Of a stretch of 64,000 nt of DNA, positions 26,518-34,971 are shown in pieces. The stretch is from an uncultured bacterium. GTDB lineage: Bacteria; Cyanobacteriota; Vampirovibrionia; Gastranaerophilales; Gastranaerophilaceae. The stretch is from assembly GCA_900319365.1 (NCBI GenBank), contig ONOE01000008.1, positions 1 through 64,000 on the forward strand, written 5' to 3'. The position numbers and the translations under genes are program-made. Numbering within the stretch: the stretch's first letter is position 1; every line of letters begins with the position of its first letter. Under the pieces are notes generated by a model. It did no database searches and had not been told where the DNA came from. It saw only the letters and a program-made list of their open reading frames with translations.

Positions 26518-26742
26518 ATGGCAGAACAATTTTCGCTAAGATTACCAAAAGGCACAAAAGAACGTTTGCAACAGTTGGCCAATGCAACCGGAAGAACAAA
26601 AGCTTTTCTTGCGCAAGACGCCATTGAGAAATATCTTGAATTAGAAGCATGGCAGATACAAGCTATTCAAGACGGGATAAAATCCGTTGACAACGGGCAG
26701 GTTGTATCATACGAAGACATCAAACATGAATGGGGTATTTAA
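26518..26742 (+). CDS. Ribbon-helix-helix antitoxin (ParD/RelB-like)
   Basis: 74 residues. N-terminal strand EQFSLRLPKGTKERLQQLAN followed by a helix-turn-helix-like RTKAFLAQDAIEKYLELEAW gives a CopG-type ribbon-helix-helix DNA-binding domain; the acidic C-terminus (SVDNGQVVSYEDIKHEWGI) would wrap the toxin. AAGGAG precedes the ATG. Its stop codon overlaps the toxin start (TAATG), ensuring coupled synthesis. Two direct repeats in the promoter are candidate operators. Confidence 0.9.
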   Translation: MAEQFSLRLPKGTKERLQQLANATGRTKAFLAQDAIEKYLELEAWQIQAIQDGIKSVDNGQVVSYEDIKHEWGI

Positions 26743-27017
26743 TGAATATCGTTTTTACCGTTCCTGCACAAGAGGACTTGAGAGCCATAAAAAAATATAT
26801 CTGCTGTGATAATTTTTTGGCAGCACAAATAGTAGTTAAACACATATTGACCTGCATTGAAAAGTTAAAACAAAATCCGGCACTTGGAAAATCGGGCAGG
26901 GTTTTACACACAAGAGAATTAATTATCCCCCAATACCCTTACATTGTGCCTTATCAGGTTAGAGATGATATTATTTACATCTTGAGAATTTTACATACGT
27001 CAAGAAAATGGAATTAA
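26742..27017 (+). CDS. RelE/ParE-superfamily toxin
   Basis: 91 residues from the ATG at 26742, which overlaps the antitoxin stop by one base; the frame is open a few codons earlier but the TAATG junction fixes the start. Fold markers: VFTVPAQEDLRAIKKYICCD at the N-terminus, a helical hairpin with KLKQNPALGKSGRVLHTREL, and the closing strands PYIVPYQVRDDIIYILRILH followed by TSRKWN. The R-x-L-H-T-S-R-K-W ending is typical of ParE/RelE. ParE forms poison gyrase and RelE forms cut ribosome-bound mRNA; sequence alone does not decide, though the ending leans to ParE. Confidence 0.9.
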   Translation: MNIVFTVPAQEDLRAIKKYICCDNFLAAQIVVKHILTCIEKLKQNPALGKSGRVLHTRELIIPQYPYIVPYQVRDDIIYILRILHTSRKWN

Positions 27018-27018
27018 A

Positions 27019-27027
27019 TGCTATAAT
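27019..27027 (+). promoter_or_regulatory. Extended -10 of the M24 peptidase gene
   Basis: TGcTATAAT right after the toxin stop codon, followed by a 21-base leader with GGTTAGGAAAG before the ATG at 27049. This gene, unlike the leaderless group, keeps a ribosome binding site. Confidence 0.55.
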
Positions 27028-27048
27028 ATAAAAAAGGTTAGGAAAGAA

Positions 27049-28611
27049 ATGGATATTAGAGAATTTTTAAAAAAGAACGATATAAATTATTTGCTTGTTA
27101 ATTCGACAAATGAATTTCTTGTTGAATACAATACTTTAGAGCAAAATTCCAGATACAAATTAACGGGATTTTCAGGTTCAGCGGGAGAAGCGCTTGTCGC
27201 ACCCGAAACGATTTATCTGTTTGTTGACGGGAGATATCACATTCAGGCAGACCAAGAGGTTGATCACAGCAAAGTTACCGTTGTCAAACTTCAAACAGGA
27301 CAGCAATATATTGATGAGCTTTTGAAAAAAATTCCCGAAAACGAAACTCTCGGCGTATTTTCTAAGAAAAATTCTCAAAGTAAAATAGAAAAACTTGCGC
27401 AATTCAGAAAGCTCAAATTCTTTGATAACGACCCGTTTGATATCGGTGTTCAGATTCATCAAGAGAAAAATGTTGAAATTCCGATTGAATACACGGGAAA
27501 ATCTGCGCAGCAAAAAATTGCCGAAATCACGAACAATATGAGCGCAGATGAAGCATTGTATATTACGGATTTAGACGGAGTTTCATATCTTTTTAATATG
27601 AGAGATTTTGTGTCGCAGCCATATAGTGCTAAAATAAAGGCTAAAGCCATAATTATGAAAGACAGTTCGGTTTTGTTTACACAAGATAAATTGCCGCAAC
27701 TTGAAGAATTTTTAAAACATCTTCACCATAAGGTATACACGGATAAAAATACCATAAATGCTTACGATTATAATTTGTTAAAAGGCAAAGCGGTTGATCT
27801 TAAATCAAGCCCCGTAAAACAAATGAAAGCGCAGAAAAACGAAGCGGAAATCAATCATCTGAAATCCGCATTTAAAAGAACTGATAATGCCGTAAGAGCG
27901 ATAAGAGAATTTATCGAAAATAACGATAACATTTCTGAATATGACATTTCACAAAGACTTGAACAGGAATTTAAAAATCAGGGCGCTATCGGATTATCTT
28001 TTGCCTCAATTGTTGCCAAAGATGAAAATGCCGCACTTGCGCATTATTCGAAATGTTCAAAAAACGAAATATTAAAAGACGGTTCGCTTGTTTTGATTGA
28101 TTGCGGCGCATATTTTGAGGGCGGACTTGCAACAGATATTACAAGAGTTTTTGTAAAAGGCCAGCCGAATGAATTGCAGAAAAAGATTTATACGCTTGTT
28201 TTGCGAGCATTTTTAAATGCGTATAACTATTGCAAAGTCCACACACGCAGACCCGTTACGGGATTCGAAATTGACAATTTCATAAGAGAATTTTTTGCCG
28301 CAAATGATACCGAGGGTTTTGTTTTTAATCACGGGTTAGGGCACGGAATAGGCGTTAATGTTCACGAATATCCGCCGAATTTGAGCGCAAACGATTTTGC
28401 AAAAGTTCCGCTCCTGCAAGGCGAATGTTTTTCAATTGAACCGGGGTTATACAAACAGGGCGCATTCGGGGTCAGACTTGAAAACTCTTGCTACTATTCA
28501 GATGGCGGGATTCATTCTTTTGTAAAAATGAATTATGAAAAGAAACTTATTAATTTTAATTCTTTGACCGAACAGGAAAAAGAATGGCTGAAAGAATTTG
28601 AGGTTAAATAA
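27049..28611 (+). CDS. Xaa-Pro aminopeptidase (M24B)
   Basis: 520 residues, cytoplasmic. Two creatinase-type N-terminal domains (RYKLTGFSGSAGEALVAPET and LYITDLDGVSYLFNMR) precede the pita-bread catalytic domain. The five metal ligands are visible: Asp in VLIDCGAYFEGGLATDITRV (two Asp), His in HGLGHGIGVNVHE, Glu in FSIEPGLY and Glu in VRLENSC. The longer form matches eukaryote-like aminopeptidase P. It removes an N-terminal residue preceding proline. The next gene begins right at its stop codon, so the two are cotranscribed. Confidence 0.94.
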   Translation: MDIREFLKKNDINYLLVNSTNEFLVEYNTLEQNSRYKLTGFSGSAGEALVAPETIYLFVDGRYHIQADQEVDHSKVTVVKLQTGQQYIDELLKKIPENETLGVFSKKNSQSKIEKLAQFRKLKFFDNDPFDIGVQIHQEKNVEIPIEYTGKSAQQKIAEITNNMSADEALYITDLDGVSYLFNMRDFVSQPYSAKIKAKAIIMKDSSVLFTQDKLPQLEEFLKHLHHKVYTDKNTINAYDYNLLKGKAVDLKSSPVKQMKAQKNEAEINHLKSAFKRTDNAVRAIREFIENNDNISEYDISQRLEQEFKNQGAIGLSFASIVAKDENAALAHYSKCSKNEILKDGSLVLIDCGAYFEGGLATDITRVFVKGQPNELQKKIYTLVLRAFLNAYNYCKVHTRRPVTGFEIDNFIREFFAANDTEGFVFNHGLGHGIGVNVHEYPPNLSANDFAKVPLLQGECFSIEPGLYKQGAFGVRLENSCYYSDGGIHSFVKMNYEKKLINFNSLTEQEKEWLKEFEVK

Positions 28612-29367
28612 TTGGGAATCAACAGCGTAAATAATGAACTTGTAAAAAAATGTACAAAATTACTGCAAAAAAAATATCGCAGCGAAAGCGCAAAATTCTT
28701 ACTTGAAGGCTACAAAGCAATAAAAGAGGCGCACGATTTTAGCATAAAACTTGAATATGTATTTGTTGATAAATCACATCTTGATGAATTTAAATTTATC
28801 GAGGAAAAGCTCATTGAAACAACTCCCGCAGTTTTGAAAAAACTTTCTTCAACCGATTCTGCCCCTGTTGCTGTTGCAACGGCTTTTCAAAAGCAAACCG
28901 ATTGCGCCGAATTTAAGGATTTTAAAAAAGTAATTTTACTTGAAAATATAAAAGATATGGGCAATTTAGGAACGATTATTCGATCTGCGGTTGCGTTTAA
29001 AGCTGACGGAATTGTTTTATACGGCGGGAATTGCGCAGATATTTATAACCCCAAATGCGTGCGATCGGCAGTCGGGAACTTGTGGAAAATTCCGATTGTA
29101 TATATAGATAATTTTGAACAGCTGAAAAAATTGTTTGACGGCTTTAACAGGATTGCAACCCTGCCGCTTAGCAAAAATCTGCTGCATAATTTTAAAGCGC
29201 AAACACCTGAACTTGTAATGTTTGGCTCGGAAGCCGACGGATTGTCGGATGAACTCATAAATTATTCTACGGACACCGTAAAAATCGAAATGAATGAGAA
29301 TGTTGAATCCTTAAACCTTAGTGTCAGCGCCTCTGTTGTAATGTATGAGCTGTTTGCACAAGCATAA
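28612..29367 (+). CDS. SpoU/TrmH-family RNA 2'-O-methyltransferase
   Basis: 251 residues. Start is a TTG immediately after the peptidase stop codon, supported by GAGG 8 bases upstream within the peptidase gene. An N-terminal L30e-like substrate domain (SAKFLLEGYKAIKEA) precedes the SPOUT domain: motif 1 NLGTIIRSAVAFKADG, motif 2 LVMFGSEADGLSDEL, motif 3 SLNLSVSASVVMYELF. Transfers methyl from SAM to ribose of tRNA or rRNA; the site is unknown. Followed by hairpins and a terminator. Confidence 0.94.
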   Translation: MGINSVNNELVKKCTKLLQKKYRSESAKFLLEGYKAIKEAHDFSIKLEYVFVDKSHLDEFKFIEEKLIETTPAVLKKLSSTDSAPVAVATAFQKQTDCAEFKDFKKVILLENIKDMGNLGTIIRSAVAFKADGIVLYGGNCADIYNPKCVRSAVGNLWKIPIVYIDNFEQLKKLFDGFNRIATLPLSKNLLHNFKAQTPELVMFGSEADGLSDELINYSTDTVKIEMNENVESLNLSVSASVVMYELFAQA

Positions 29368-29384
29368 ATTACTTTACGACATTA

Positions 29385-29416
29385 AAGTATGTCGGGATAG
29401 CAATCCCGACATACTT
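29385..29416. repeat. 14-base perfect hairpin without T-run
   Basis: AAGTATGTCGGGAT pairs with ATCCCGACATACTT around AGCA, in the gap between two convergent genes. It lacks a T-run and lies 6 bases upstream of a separate terminator, so it may stabilise a 3' end or be an interspersed palindrome. Confidence 0.6.
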
Positions 29417-29421
29417 AACTT

Positions 29422-29461
29422 GCCATTCTAATCCGCTATACGGTTATGAATGGCGTTTTTG
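29422..29461 (+). terminator. Terminator of the methyltransferase gene
   Basis: GCCATTC (29422-29428) and GAATGGC (29448-29454) close a stem that continues with CCG/CGG around CTATA, followed by GTTTTTG. Confidence 0.7.
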
Positions 29462-29472
29462 TGTAAGAACTT

Positions 29473-30324
29473 TTATACAATTTCTTTTAAATAATTCGGC
29501 AGGGCAAATCTTGCATTATGGTATTCTTTATTATAAATTTTGCAAGTCGGAACTATGTATGCGGCTCTTTCATCATTGTAGTATTCAAGCGGCTTTACAT
29601 CAACCGAACAAAATACCCAAGCCCAGTATCCGCCGGGGTATGTCGGCATATTAGAAGTATACGGAGCAACAATCGGGAATACTCTGTGAAGCTGTTCGTA
29701 AATCTTTTTAATTTCTTTCTGATTTGTTACGGGAGATTCCGTTTGTGCTGCCATTATACCGCCTTTTTTAAGGGCATTTTTTATATTTGTATAAAATTCA
29801 TCGGTAAATAAGCCTTCCCCCGGTCCCATCGGATCAGTCGAATCTATTAAAATAATATCATATTCATTCTTTTTGTCTTTTATAAATTCAATGGCATCAC
29901 CGACTTGTATGTCGACTTTCGGGTTATCAAGTTCACAAGAAACGGTCGGAAGAAATTCTTTTGATGCTTCAATAACTTTCTCATCTATTTCGCATAATGT
30001 AACCTTTTCAACCGTTTTATGTTTAAGCACTTCTCTGACCGTACCGCCATCTCCGCCACCTATTACAAGAACTGTTTTAGGGCAAGGGTGCTGCATCATG
30101 GGGATATGCGCTATCATCTCATGGTAGTGATATTCGTCGCCTTCTGTTACCATCATCAAATCATCAATTGTTAATACTCTGCCAAGCATTGAATCCGAAT
30201 TGAAGATTTCAATTTTTTGATAAGGTGAAGTTTGAGAGTATAATACGTCTTTCGCTTTTATAACCAACCCGAAACCTTGCGGGGTAATTTCATGATAATA
30301 TCCGTTTTCTATACCGTTTTTCAT
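29473..30324 (-). CDS. speE: Spermidine synthase
   Basis: Transfers an aminopropyl group from decarboxylated SAM to putrescine. 283 residues, usual length. Motifs: QKIEIFNSDSMLGRVLTIDD, then YHEMIAHIPMMQHPCPKTVL, VIGGGDGGTVREVLKH (SAM-like binding), EIDEKVIEASKEFLP, and DIILIDSTDPMGPGEGLFT with the catalytic Asp. The end is FALPNYLKEIV. No speD or ornithine decarboxylase is nearby. AAAGGAAT precedes the ATG. Confidence 0.96.
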   Translation of the reverse strand: MKNGIENGYYHEITPQGFGLVIKAKDVLYSQTSPYQKIEIFNSDSMLGRVLTIDDLMMVTEGDEYHYHEMIAHIPMMQHPCPKTVLVIGGGDGGTVREVLKHKTVEKVTLCEIDEKVIEASKEFLPTVSCELDNPKVDIQVGDAIEFIKDKKNEYDIILIDSTDPMGPGEGLFTDEFYTNIKNALKKGGIMAAQTESPVTNQKEIKKIYEQLHRVFPIVAPYTSNMPTYPGGYWAWVFCSVDVKPLEYYNDERAAYIVPTCKIYNKEYHNARFALPNYLKEIV

Positions 30325-30412
30325 TTAAATATTCCTTTCTTTGAAAAAAAAATAAGACCGTATAAAATAATATACGATCTTATCATATCATATAAAAATT
30401 TTCATTCAAAAT

Positions 30413-32521
30413 TTAAGCAGCTGCATTTATATCTGCCATCTTCCACAATTTGTTAAGTGCAAGCAATTCGGCCCTGCACTCAGGATCATTCATCATTTGT
30501 CCGATTGCCTGTTTATTTACATTGGTAAGCATATATGAGAATGCGGAAGATTCATCGCCGCCTGCTTTGTGGGACAATTCATGCAATGCGGTTTCGAGAA
30601 CATCAGCAAAATTTGCTTCGCTTAAATATGATTTATCTATCCAGAAACCTTTTGAACTGCCTAAATCGGTAATAGCTTCTGCAAGAGTATCACTATAATT
30701 TCTCTTTTCTTTCGGAGCGTTTCTGTCAAACATATAAATATGAGCATCAAGTTCACTATCAGTAAAGCCTCTGAATTTCGGATTTGATTTCAAAGACGGC
30801 GAAAGTTTTCTCAAGGCTTCTTTAAGGATTAAAATTTTCTTTTTCTGAATATCATTAGGGATAACAACATCATGTTTGCGCATATCTCCGCACAAATCTC
30901 TGACAGTTTTCATCCCGATTCCGCTGAAACCGTCTTTACAAATTTTATATCCCTTGCTTCCCAAATCACGAATAAGCTCATTACTTGCATTTGAATATGC
31001 AACGCAATTTTCTGGGAAATTAATATTCAGTTTGCCATCTGAATACAAAAGGAACATATTTAAGAATTTATCCATAGGACCATCCGCAAAATACCCTTTT
31101 TCTTCCCAGTAATTTTGCAGAGTATTTATTAATTTTGCCTTTTCCTCATCAGGCATATTCTTATCCTTTGCAACCCATTTTGCAATATTTTCAAGATCTG
31201 AAGAATTTAAAGAAACCCTATCTCTTGAGGGATCTAAAATCGCTTTCGGCGGTTTTTCTTTGAGCATAAATACAACTCCGTCCAAGCCGTCATATTTACC
31301 GTCAAATTCAAATCTTTGACCTGACATATAAAATCCGCCTTTTTCACCTTTGGGCAAGATTTTAACTGCTAATTTGTCATTTTCAAAATCAGGGCATCTG
31401 AAATGAGGGTTTCCCGAATTGTAAAAACGCTGAATGGTGTTTCTCAAAGAGGTAAGCAGGTTTTTATCGGAGGTTTCAAATTCAAGATAGTTGCCGTCCA
31501 TCTTGGGCGCTTTGTCAAGAGAATAAGTCAATACTCTTGCATCTGACAGATTGCCCTTTTCAAGAGTATAAGTCAAATTCCAATTATCTGAACCGATTTT
31601 TACATTCTTTGCATCTTTATCTTTTAAAAGTTTGAGGGTAGCCATTTTCAAGCCCTCACCATAGTTACCTGCGGCTTTTGAATTTTCTCGCTTTGTACTT
31701 TCGCCGATATAAACGGCTTTATCCGGTGTATAAGTAGATTTGCCTTCAATTCTTACCTTGTATCTGCCGCCTGCAACAGGCTCAAAATGCAGTTTTACGC
31801 CATCTAACGTTTGACCGTGCCCGTCAAAGAAATTTTGCAAAACATCACGTGCAATTTTATCATTGTCCCATTTAACAGAATCCGCATAATTTTCCGAAAC
31901 ATTTGTCGGTTGAGATTTTACGGGTTTGAAATCTGCACTTTTCATGTGAGTTATTTTTACTTCATCTGACATCGGGAGTTCATAATCAAACTTTCCGCTT
32001 TCAGAGATTTCGGGGATATTGAGCTCTTTAATGAAACTTCTGTTTGTTGTACCGACTTGCGGCAAGTCAATTGCATTTTCCATTTTTGTCTTAACTATCC
32101 GCTTACCCGTAACGGGAGGAGTCGTTATATCATAACCGTAATCTGCCTTTTCTATGGTACTTTTCATCGCTCCATAGACATCCTCAGGCATATCTTTAGG
32201 GGTAACGGATTGTTCAAATAAAGCGTTAAATTTTTCGGTTGTTTTTTTGATTTCATCCTGAAGTTTTTTATTTAATTTGTCTAATTCACCATACTTTGAA
32301 TTAATATCTTTAATCTTTCCGTTCAAAACCTTTTCGGTTGAGCGTAATTTGCCATGCATAATTCCGCCCGTAATTGTGGCAGCTGCAAGAGCAGAAGCAA
32401 AAGCTACCGCACCGATTTTTTCACTATTGGTAAATTTTGACGGTTTATCTGACTTTTGCTCAATATCTTGCTCTATGGGAAAAATTTGATTATCATTTGC
32501 CCTAAAACTTACAGGAGTCAT
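30413..32521 (-). CDS. Protein joining a GHKL-type ATPase signature to an HExxH metallopeptidase motif
   Basis: 702 residues, function unknown. A hydrophobic stretch near residues 36-57 (GAVAFASALAAATITGG) is followed by a coiled coil (60-105). Residues about 210-300 read as a GHKL (Hsp90/MutL/histidine kinase) nucleotide site: N-box DVLQNFFDGHGQ (Asn230, Asp233) and GNYGEGLKMATLKLL (285-299) in the position of the glycine lid. The C-terminus has LETALHELSHKAGGDESS with HELSH at 647-651 and Glu657, a zinc peptidase pattern. I know no standard family with this pair. The ATG lacks a ribosome binding site and overlaps the stop of a 10-codon leader ORF. Monocistronic. Confidence 0.72.
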   Translation of the reverse strand: MTPVSFRANDNQIFPIEQDIEQKSDKPSKFTNSEKIGAVAFASALAAATITGGIMHGKLRSTEKVLNGKIKDINSKYGELDKLNKKLQDEIKKTTEKFNALFEQSVTPKDMPEDVYGAMKSTIEKADYGYDITTPPVTGKRIVKTKMENAIDLPQVGTTNRSFIKELNIPEISESGKFDYELPMSDEVKITHMKSADFKPVKSQPTNVSENYADSVKWDNDKIARDVLQNFFDGHGQTLDGVKLHFEPVAGGRYKVRIEGKSTYTPDKAVYIGESTKRENSKAAGNYGEGLKMATLKLLKDKDAKNVKIGSDNWNLTYTLEKGNLSDARVLTYSLDKAPKMDGNYLEFETSDKNLLTSLRNTIQRFYNSGNPHFRCPDFENDKLAVKILPKGEKGGFYMSGQRFEFDGKYDGLDGVVFMLKEKPPKAILDPSRDRVSLNSSDLENIAKWVAKDKNMPDEEKAKLINTLQNYWEEKGYFADGPMDKFLNMFLLYSDGKLNINFPENCVAYSNASNELIRDLGSKGYKICKDGFSGIGMKTVRDLCGDMRKHDVVIPNDIQKKKILILKEALRKLSPSLKSNPKFRGFTDSELDAHIYMFDRNAPKEKRNYSDTLAEAITDLGSSKGFWIDKSYLSEANFADVLETALHELSHKAGGDESSAFSYMLTNVNKQAIGQMMNDPECRAELLALNKLWKMADINAAA

Positions 32522-32550
32522 CTGCTTGATGCAATCGGTTGAATTGGCAT
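32518..32550 (-). CDS. 10-codon leader ORF coupled to the GHKL/HExxH gene
   Basis: ATG at 32550 has AAGGAG at an ideal 6-base spacing. It encodes MPIQPIASSR and stops at TGA overlapping the next ATG (ATGA). Either a leader peptide that couples translation to the 702-residue gene, or the true N-terminus split by a one-base frameshift: MPIQPIASSR joined to TPVSFRAND would match the N-terminal motif of other proteins here. Confidence 0.45.
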   Translation of the reverse strand: MPIQPIASSR

Positions 32551-32625
32551 AAATTACTCCTTACACACTTTTTACAGTTTATCTTTACCAAATTTAATAT
32601 TATTATCAGGAAAAGTTACTTCGTT

Positions 32626-32940
32626 TTATTTATTTCCCAAAATGTGGATATGCAGATGAAATACTACCTGTCCCGCATCTTTTCCCGTATTTATATGAAC
32701 TTTATATGATTTTAAGCCGATTTTTTTTGTAACCTGTTGAATTGTTTGCATCAATTCGCCTAAAAGTTCTTTATCATCAACATCATTCAATGTAGCATAA
32801 TGCTTTTTGGGAACAACAAGCAAATGTACGGGAGCTTTCGGGTTAGCATCTTTAAATACAACAGTATTCGGAGTTTGATATACAAGCTCTGTTGCTATTT
32901 CTCCGTTAGCAATTTTGCAAAAAATACAATCTTCACTCAT
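32626..32940 (-). CDS. HIT-family protein
   Basis: 104 residues, histidine triad fold. CIFCKIANGEI at the N-terminus (zinc-site cysteines), KDANPKAPVHLLVVPKKHY in the middle and the catalytic HLHIHILG near the end (H-x-H-x-H). This is the Hint/HinT branch, which hydrolyses adenosine phosphoramidates. GGAGAAAATAAA precedes the ATG. It follows the O-methyltransferase gene in the same direction with a 22-base gap. Confidence 0.94.
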   Translation of the reverse strand: MSEDCIFCKIANGEIATELVYQTPNTVVFKDANPKAPVHLLVVPKKHYATLNDVDDKELLGELMQTIQQVTKKIGLKSYKVHINTGKDAGQVVFHLHIHILGNK

Positions 32941-32962
32941 TTTATTTTCTCCTTATTTTTAT

Positions 32963-33535
32963 TTATCTTATTTTTTTTGCTAATGAAAGTCCCGCAGGCA
33001 AAGGCAAAACTACATTTTCATAATTAGGATTTTGGGCTATATCTTCTAAAAACGGCTGCACCTTTGCAGCGTGAGAAATCACATTATCGCACGCAATATA
33101 ACCGCCGACATTCAAATGCGGATCTATTAAATGGAAGAAATTTATGTATAACTTTTTATTCGCATCAATAAATGCAAAATCAATTTTATAATCTTCAGGC
33201 AGATGTTCAAGGATAGCTTCAGCTTTTCCCTGCTTGATTGTTATAACGTCAGACACCCCGCATTTTGCGAAATTTTCTTGGGCAAGGACTATTCGTTTGT
33301 CGTAAAACTCTATTGTTAAAAGCTTTCCGCCTGTTTTTTGGAGAGCTTTGCCCAGCCAAATTCCGGAATAACCGTTTGATGTTCCGACTTCAAGTGCATT
33401 TTTAACCTTTGCATCCACAATAAAATCATATAAAAATTCAGCCGTTGTTCTTGAAATATTCCAAAAATCATGTTGAGTTTTTTCTAAAGATTTCAAAGTT
33501 TCCTGAGTCGTTTTATCAAATGTATCGGTAATCAT
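32963..33535 (-). CDS. O-methyltransferase, family 3
   Basis: 190 residues. SAM-binding Rossmann core: NALEVGTSNGYSGIWLG (motif I), KLLTIEFYDKRIVLAQENF (motif II), IDFAFIDANKKLYINFF (metal-binding Asp/Asn) and IACDNVISH. This is the cation-dependent catechol/caffeoyl-CoA-like family; substrate unknown. AAAGGA precedes the ATG. It sits between the HIT gene and the beta-propeller gene in a leftward run that begins with grpE. Confidence 0.92.
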   Translation of the reverse strand: MITDTFDKTTQETLKSLEKTQHDFWNISRTTAEFLYDFIVDAKVKNALEVGTSNGYSGIWLGKALQKTGGKLLTIEFYDKRIVLAQENFAKCGVSDVITIKQGKAEAILEHLPEDYKIDFAFIDANKKLYINFFHLIDPHLNVGGYIACDNVISHAAKVQPFLEDIAQNPNYENVVLPLPAGLSLAKKIR

Positions 33536-33555
33536 TTTTATATCCTTTAAATCAT

Positions 33556-34971
33556 TTATTTAATTGTTTTTACGGTATTTGTTACGACAATTGATCTGAC
33601 AGGAACTTCAAGCGGACTGGTTTTTACGATACTCTTTGTTGATGTATCGATTATTGTATACATGCCTGCTTTTGCATTGGTAATCATTATCATATCCGTA
33701 TTATCAATCGGCGTAATATTTGTAGCGAAAGACTCAGTATTCAAATAAAGTTTATCCGTTATGGTGTCATCTGTTGTATCCATAATTTCAACAATATTAT
33801 CCGCTGCACTCAAAATATACAAATCATTCCCTTTTGCGTACAATTTTACGGGCTTTTCACAAGTATAAATTTCTTTTTCAAATTCTAATGTATCATAATT
33901 TACTATTGCCATTCTGTTTTTAGTACGGCTCAAAACATACATTTTCCCGTTAACATAAGCGATATCCGAGATATTAGGGAAGTTACCGAGATTTTTCAAT
34001 TTGTAATTGTTATCAAGTTCAATAGCCCAAATATCATTTGTGTTTCTGTCTACATAAAATATTTTTGTCCCGTCCTCACTCAATGTAAGTTTTTCACATT
34101 TGCCGTTAATTTTTAACCGGCGTTTCAATGTCATTGTTTCAAGGCTGAATACATAAATGCTTGAACTCGAACCTGACGAAATATAAGCAACTTTATGCGC
34201 ATTATCTATAACAATTTGTTCGGGCGTTTCATCAAAATTTACCTGCTTAATTGTTTTTTCATCCATAAGCGAAATTACATTCATCACGTTTGAATCAAAA
34301 TATGTTACAAGTAAAAACTTCCCGTCATACCCTTTAATATCATTTATTACATCATTTTGTTCAAGCGCATAAGCAGCCGCTTTTGAATTTGACCTTACAA
34401 CCTGAATATTTCTGTTATACCCCGGAGCTATATAAAAAGTTTTGTTATTTAATTCCGTAATCGGAGTTGTTTTCTTGTTCCCCGCAGATTTTATATTATC
34501 AATTCTTAAACCTGTTTCTTGCGCAATCGACAAATCCAAATCCCCGACAATACCCATCAAAGATTTCGGAATAACCAAACCTTTCGGCGGGAGTAAATCT
34601 TGCGACAAAAGCCCCGATTGAAGCTCATCAGGCGGGTTTGTCATATTTAATACAGTCTTTTTACCGTTAACGTTTATTATCTTTAAAAGAGTATATCTGT
34701 TATTCAAAATAGCCATATCAGGCTTTTTCTTGAAAGTCTGCCCCGTAGGATAAACCGTTTTTATCTGTACGGTTTGAACATCGACTGGCTTTGACGGATA
34801 TACGAGCAAATACATCGTATTATCGGGCAATATAATTGCTCCGTCAAATCTGAAATCCGTACCAGGGAAATCTTTATTTATAAAATCCTTAATTTGTTGC
34901 GGAATTTCTGCTGCAAATACGCTTCCTGCCATAAAGAAACACACTAAAAAAGATAACAAAAGTTTTTTCAT
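33556..34971 (-). CDS. Secreted beta-propeller (YVTN-like) protein
   Basis: 471 residues. Sec signal peptide at residues 1-20 (MKKLLLSFLVCFFMAGSVFA, cleavage before AEIP). The mature part starts with a small domain (about 20-130) and continues with repeated four-stranded blades (KFLLVTYFDSNVMNVISLMD, VAYISSGSSSSIYVFSLETM, KIFYVDRNTNDIWAIELDNN, KMYVLSRTKNRMAIVNYDTL, DLYILSAADNIVEIMDTTDD), a seven-blade propeller of the lactonase/YVTN type. Likely a surface or periplasmic binding protein. Its ATG directly abuts the dnaJ stop codon, an unusual neighbour for an exported protein. Confidence 0.85.
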   Translation of the reverse strand: MKKLLLSFLVCFFMAGSVFAAEIPQQIKDFINKDFPGTDFRFDGAIILPDNTMYLLVYPSKPVDVQTVQIKTVYPTGQTFKKKPDMAILNNRYTLLKIINVNGKKTVLNMTNPPDELQSGLLSQDLLPPKGLVIPKSLMGIVGDLDLSIAQETGLRIDNIKSAGNKKTTPITELNNKTFYIAPGYNRNIQVVRSNSKAAAYALEQNDVINDIKGYDGKFLLVTYFDSNVMNVISLMDEKTIKQVNFDETPEQIVIDNAHKVAYISSGSSSSIYVFSLETMTLKRRLKINGKCEKLTLSEDGTKIFYVDRNTNDIWAIELDNNYKLKNLGNFPNISDIAYVNGKMYVLSRTKNRMAIVNYDTLEFEKEIYTCEKPVKLYAKGNDLYILSAADNIVEIMDTTDDTITDKLYLNTESFATNITPIDNTDMIMITNAKAGMYTIIDTSTKSIVKTSPLEVPVRSIVVTNTVKTIK

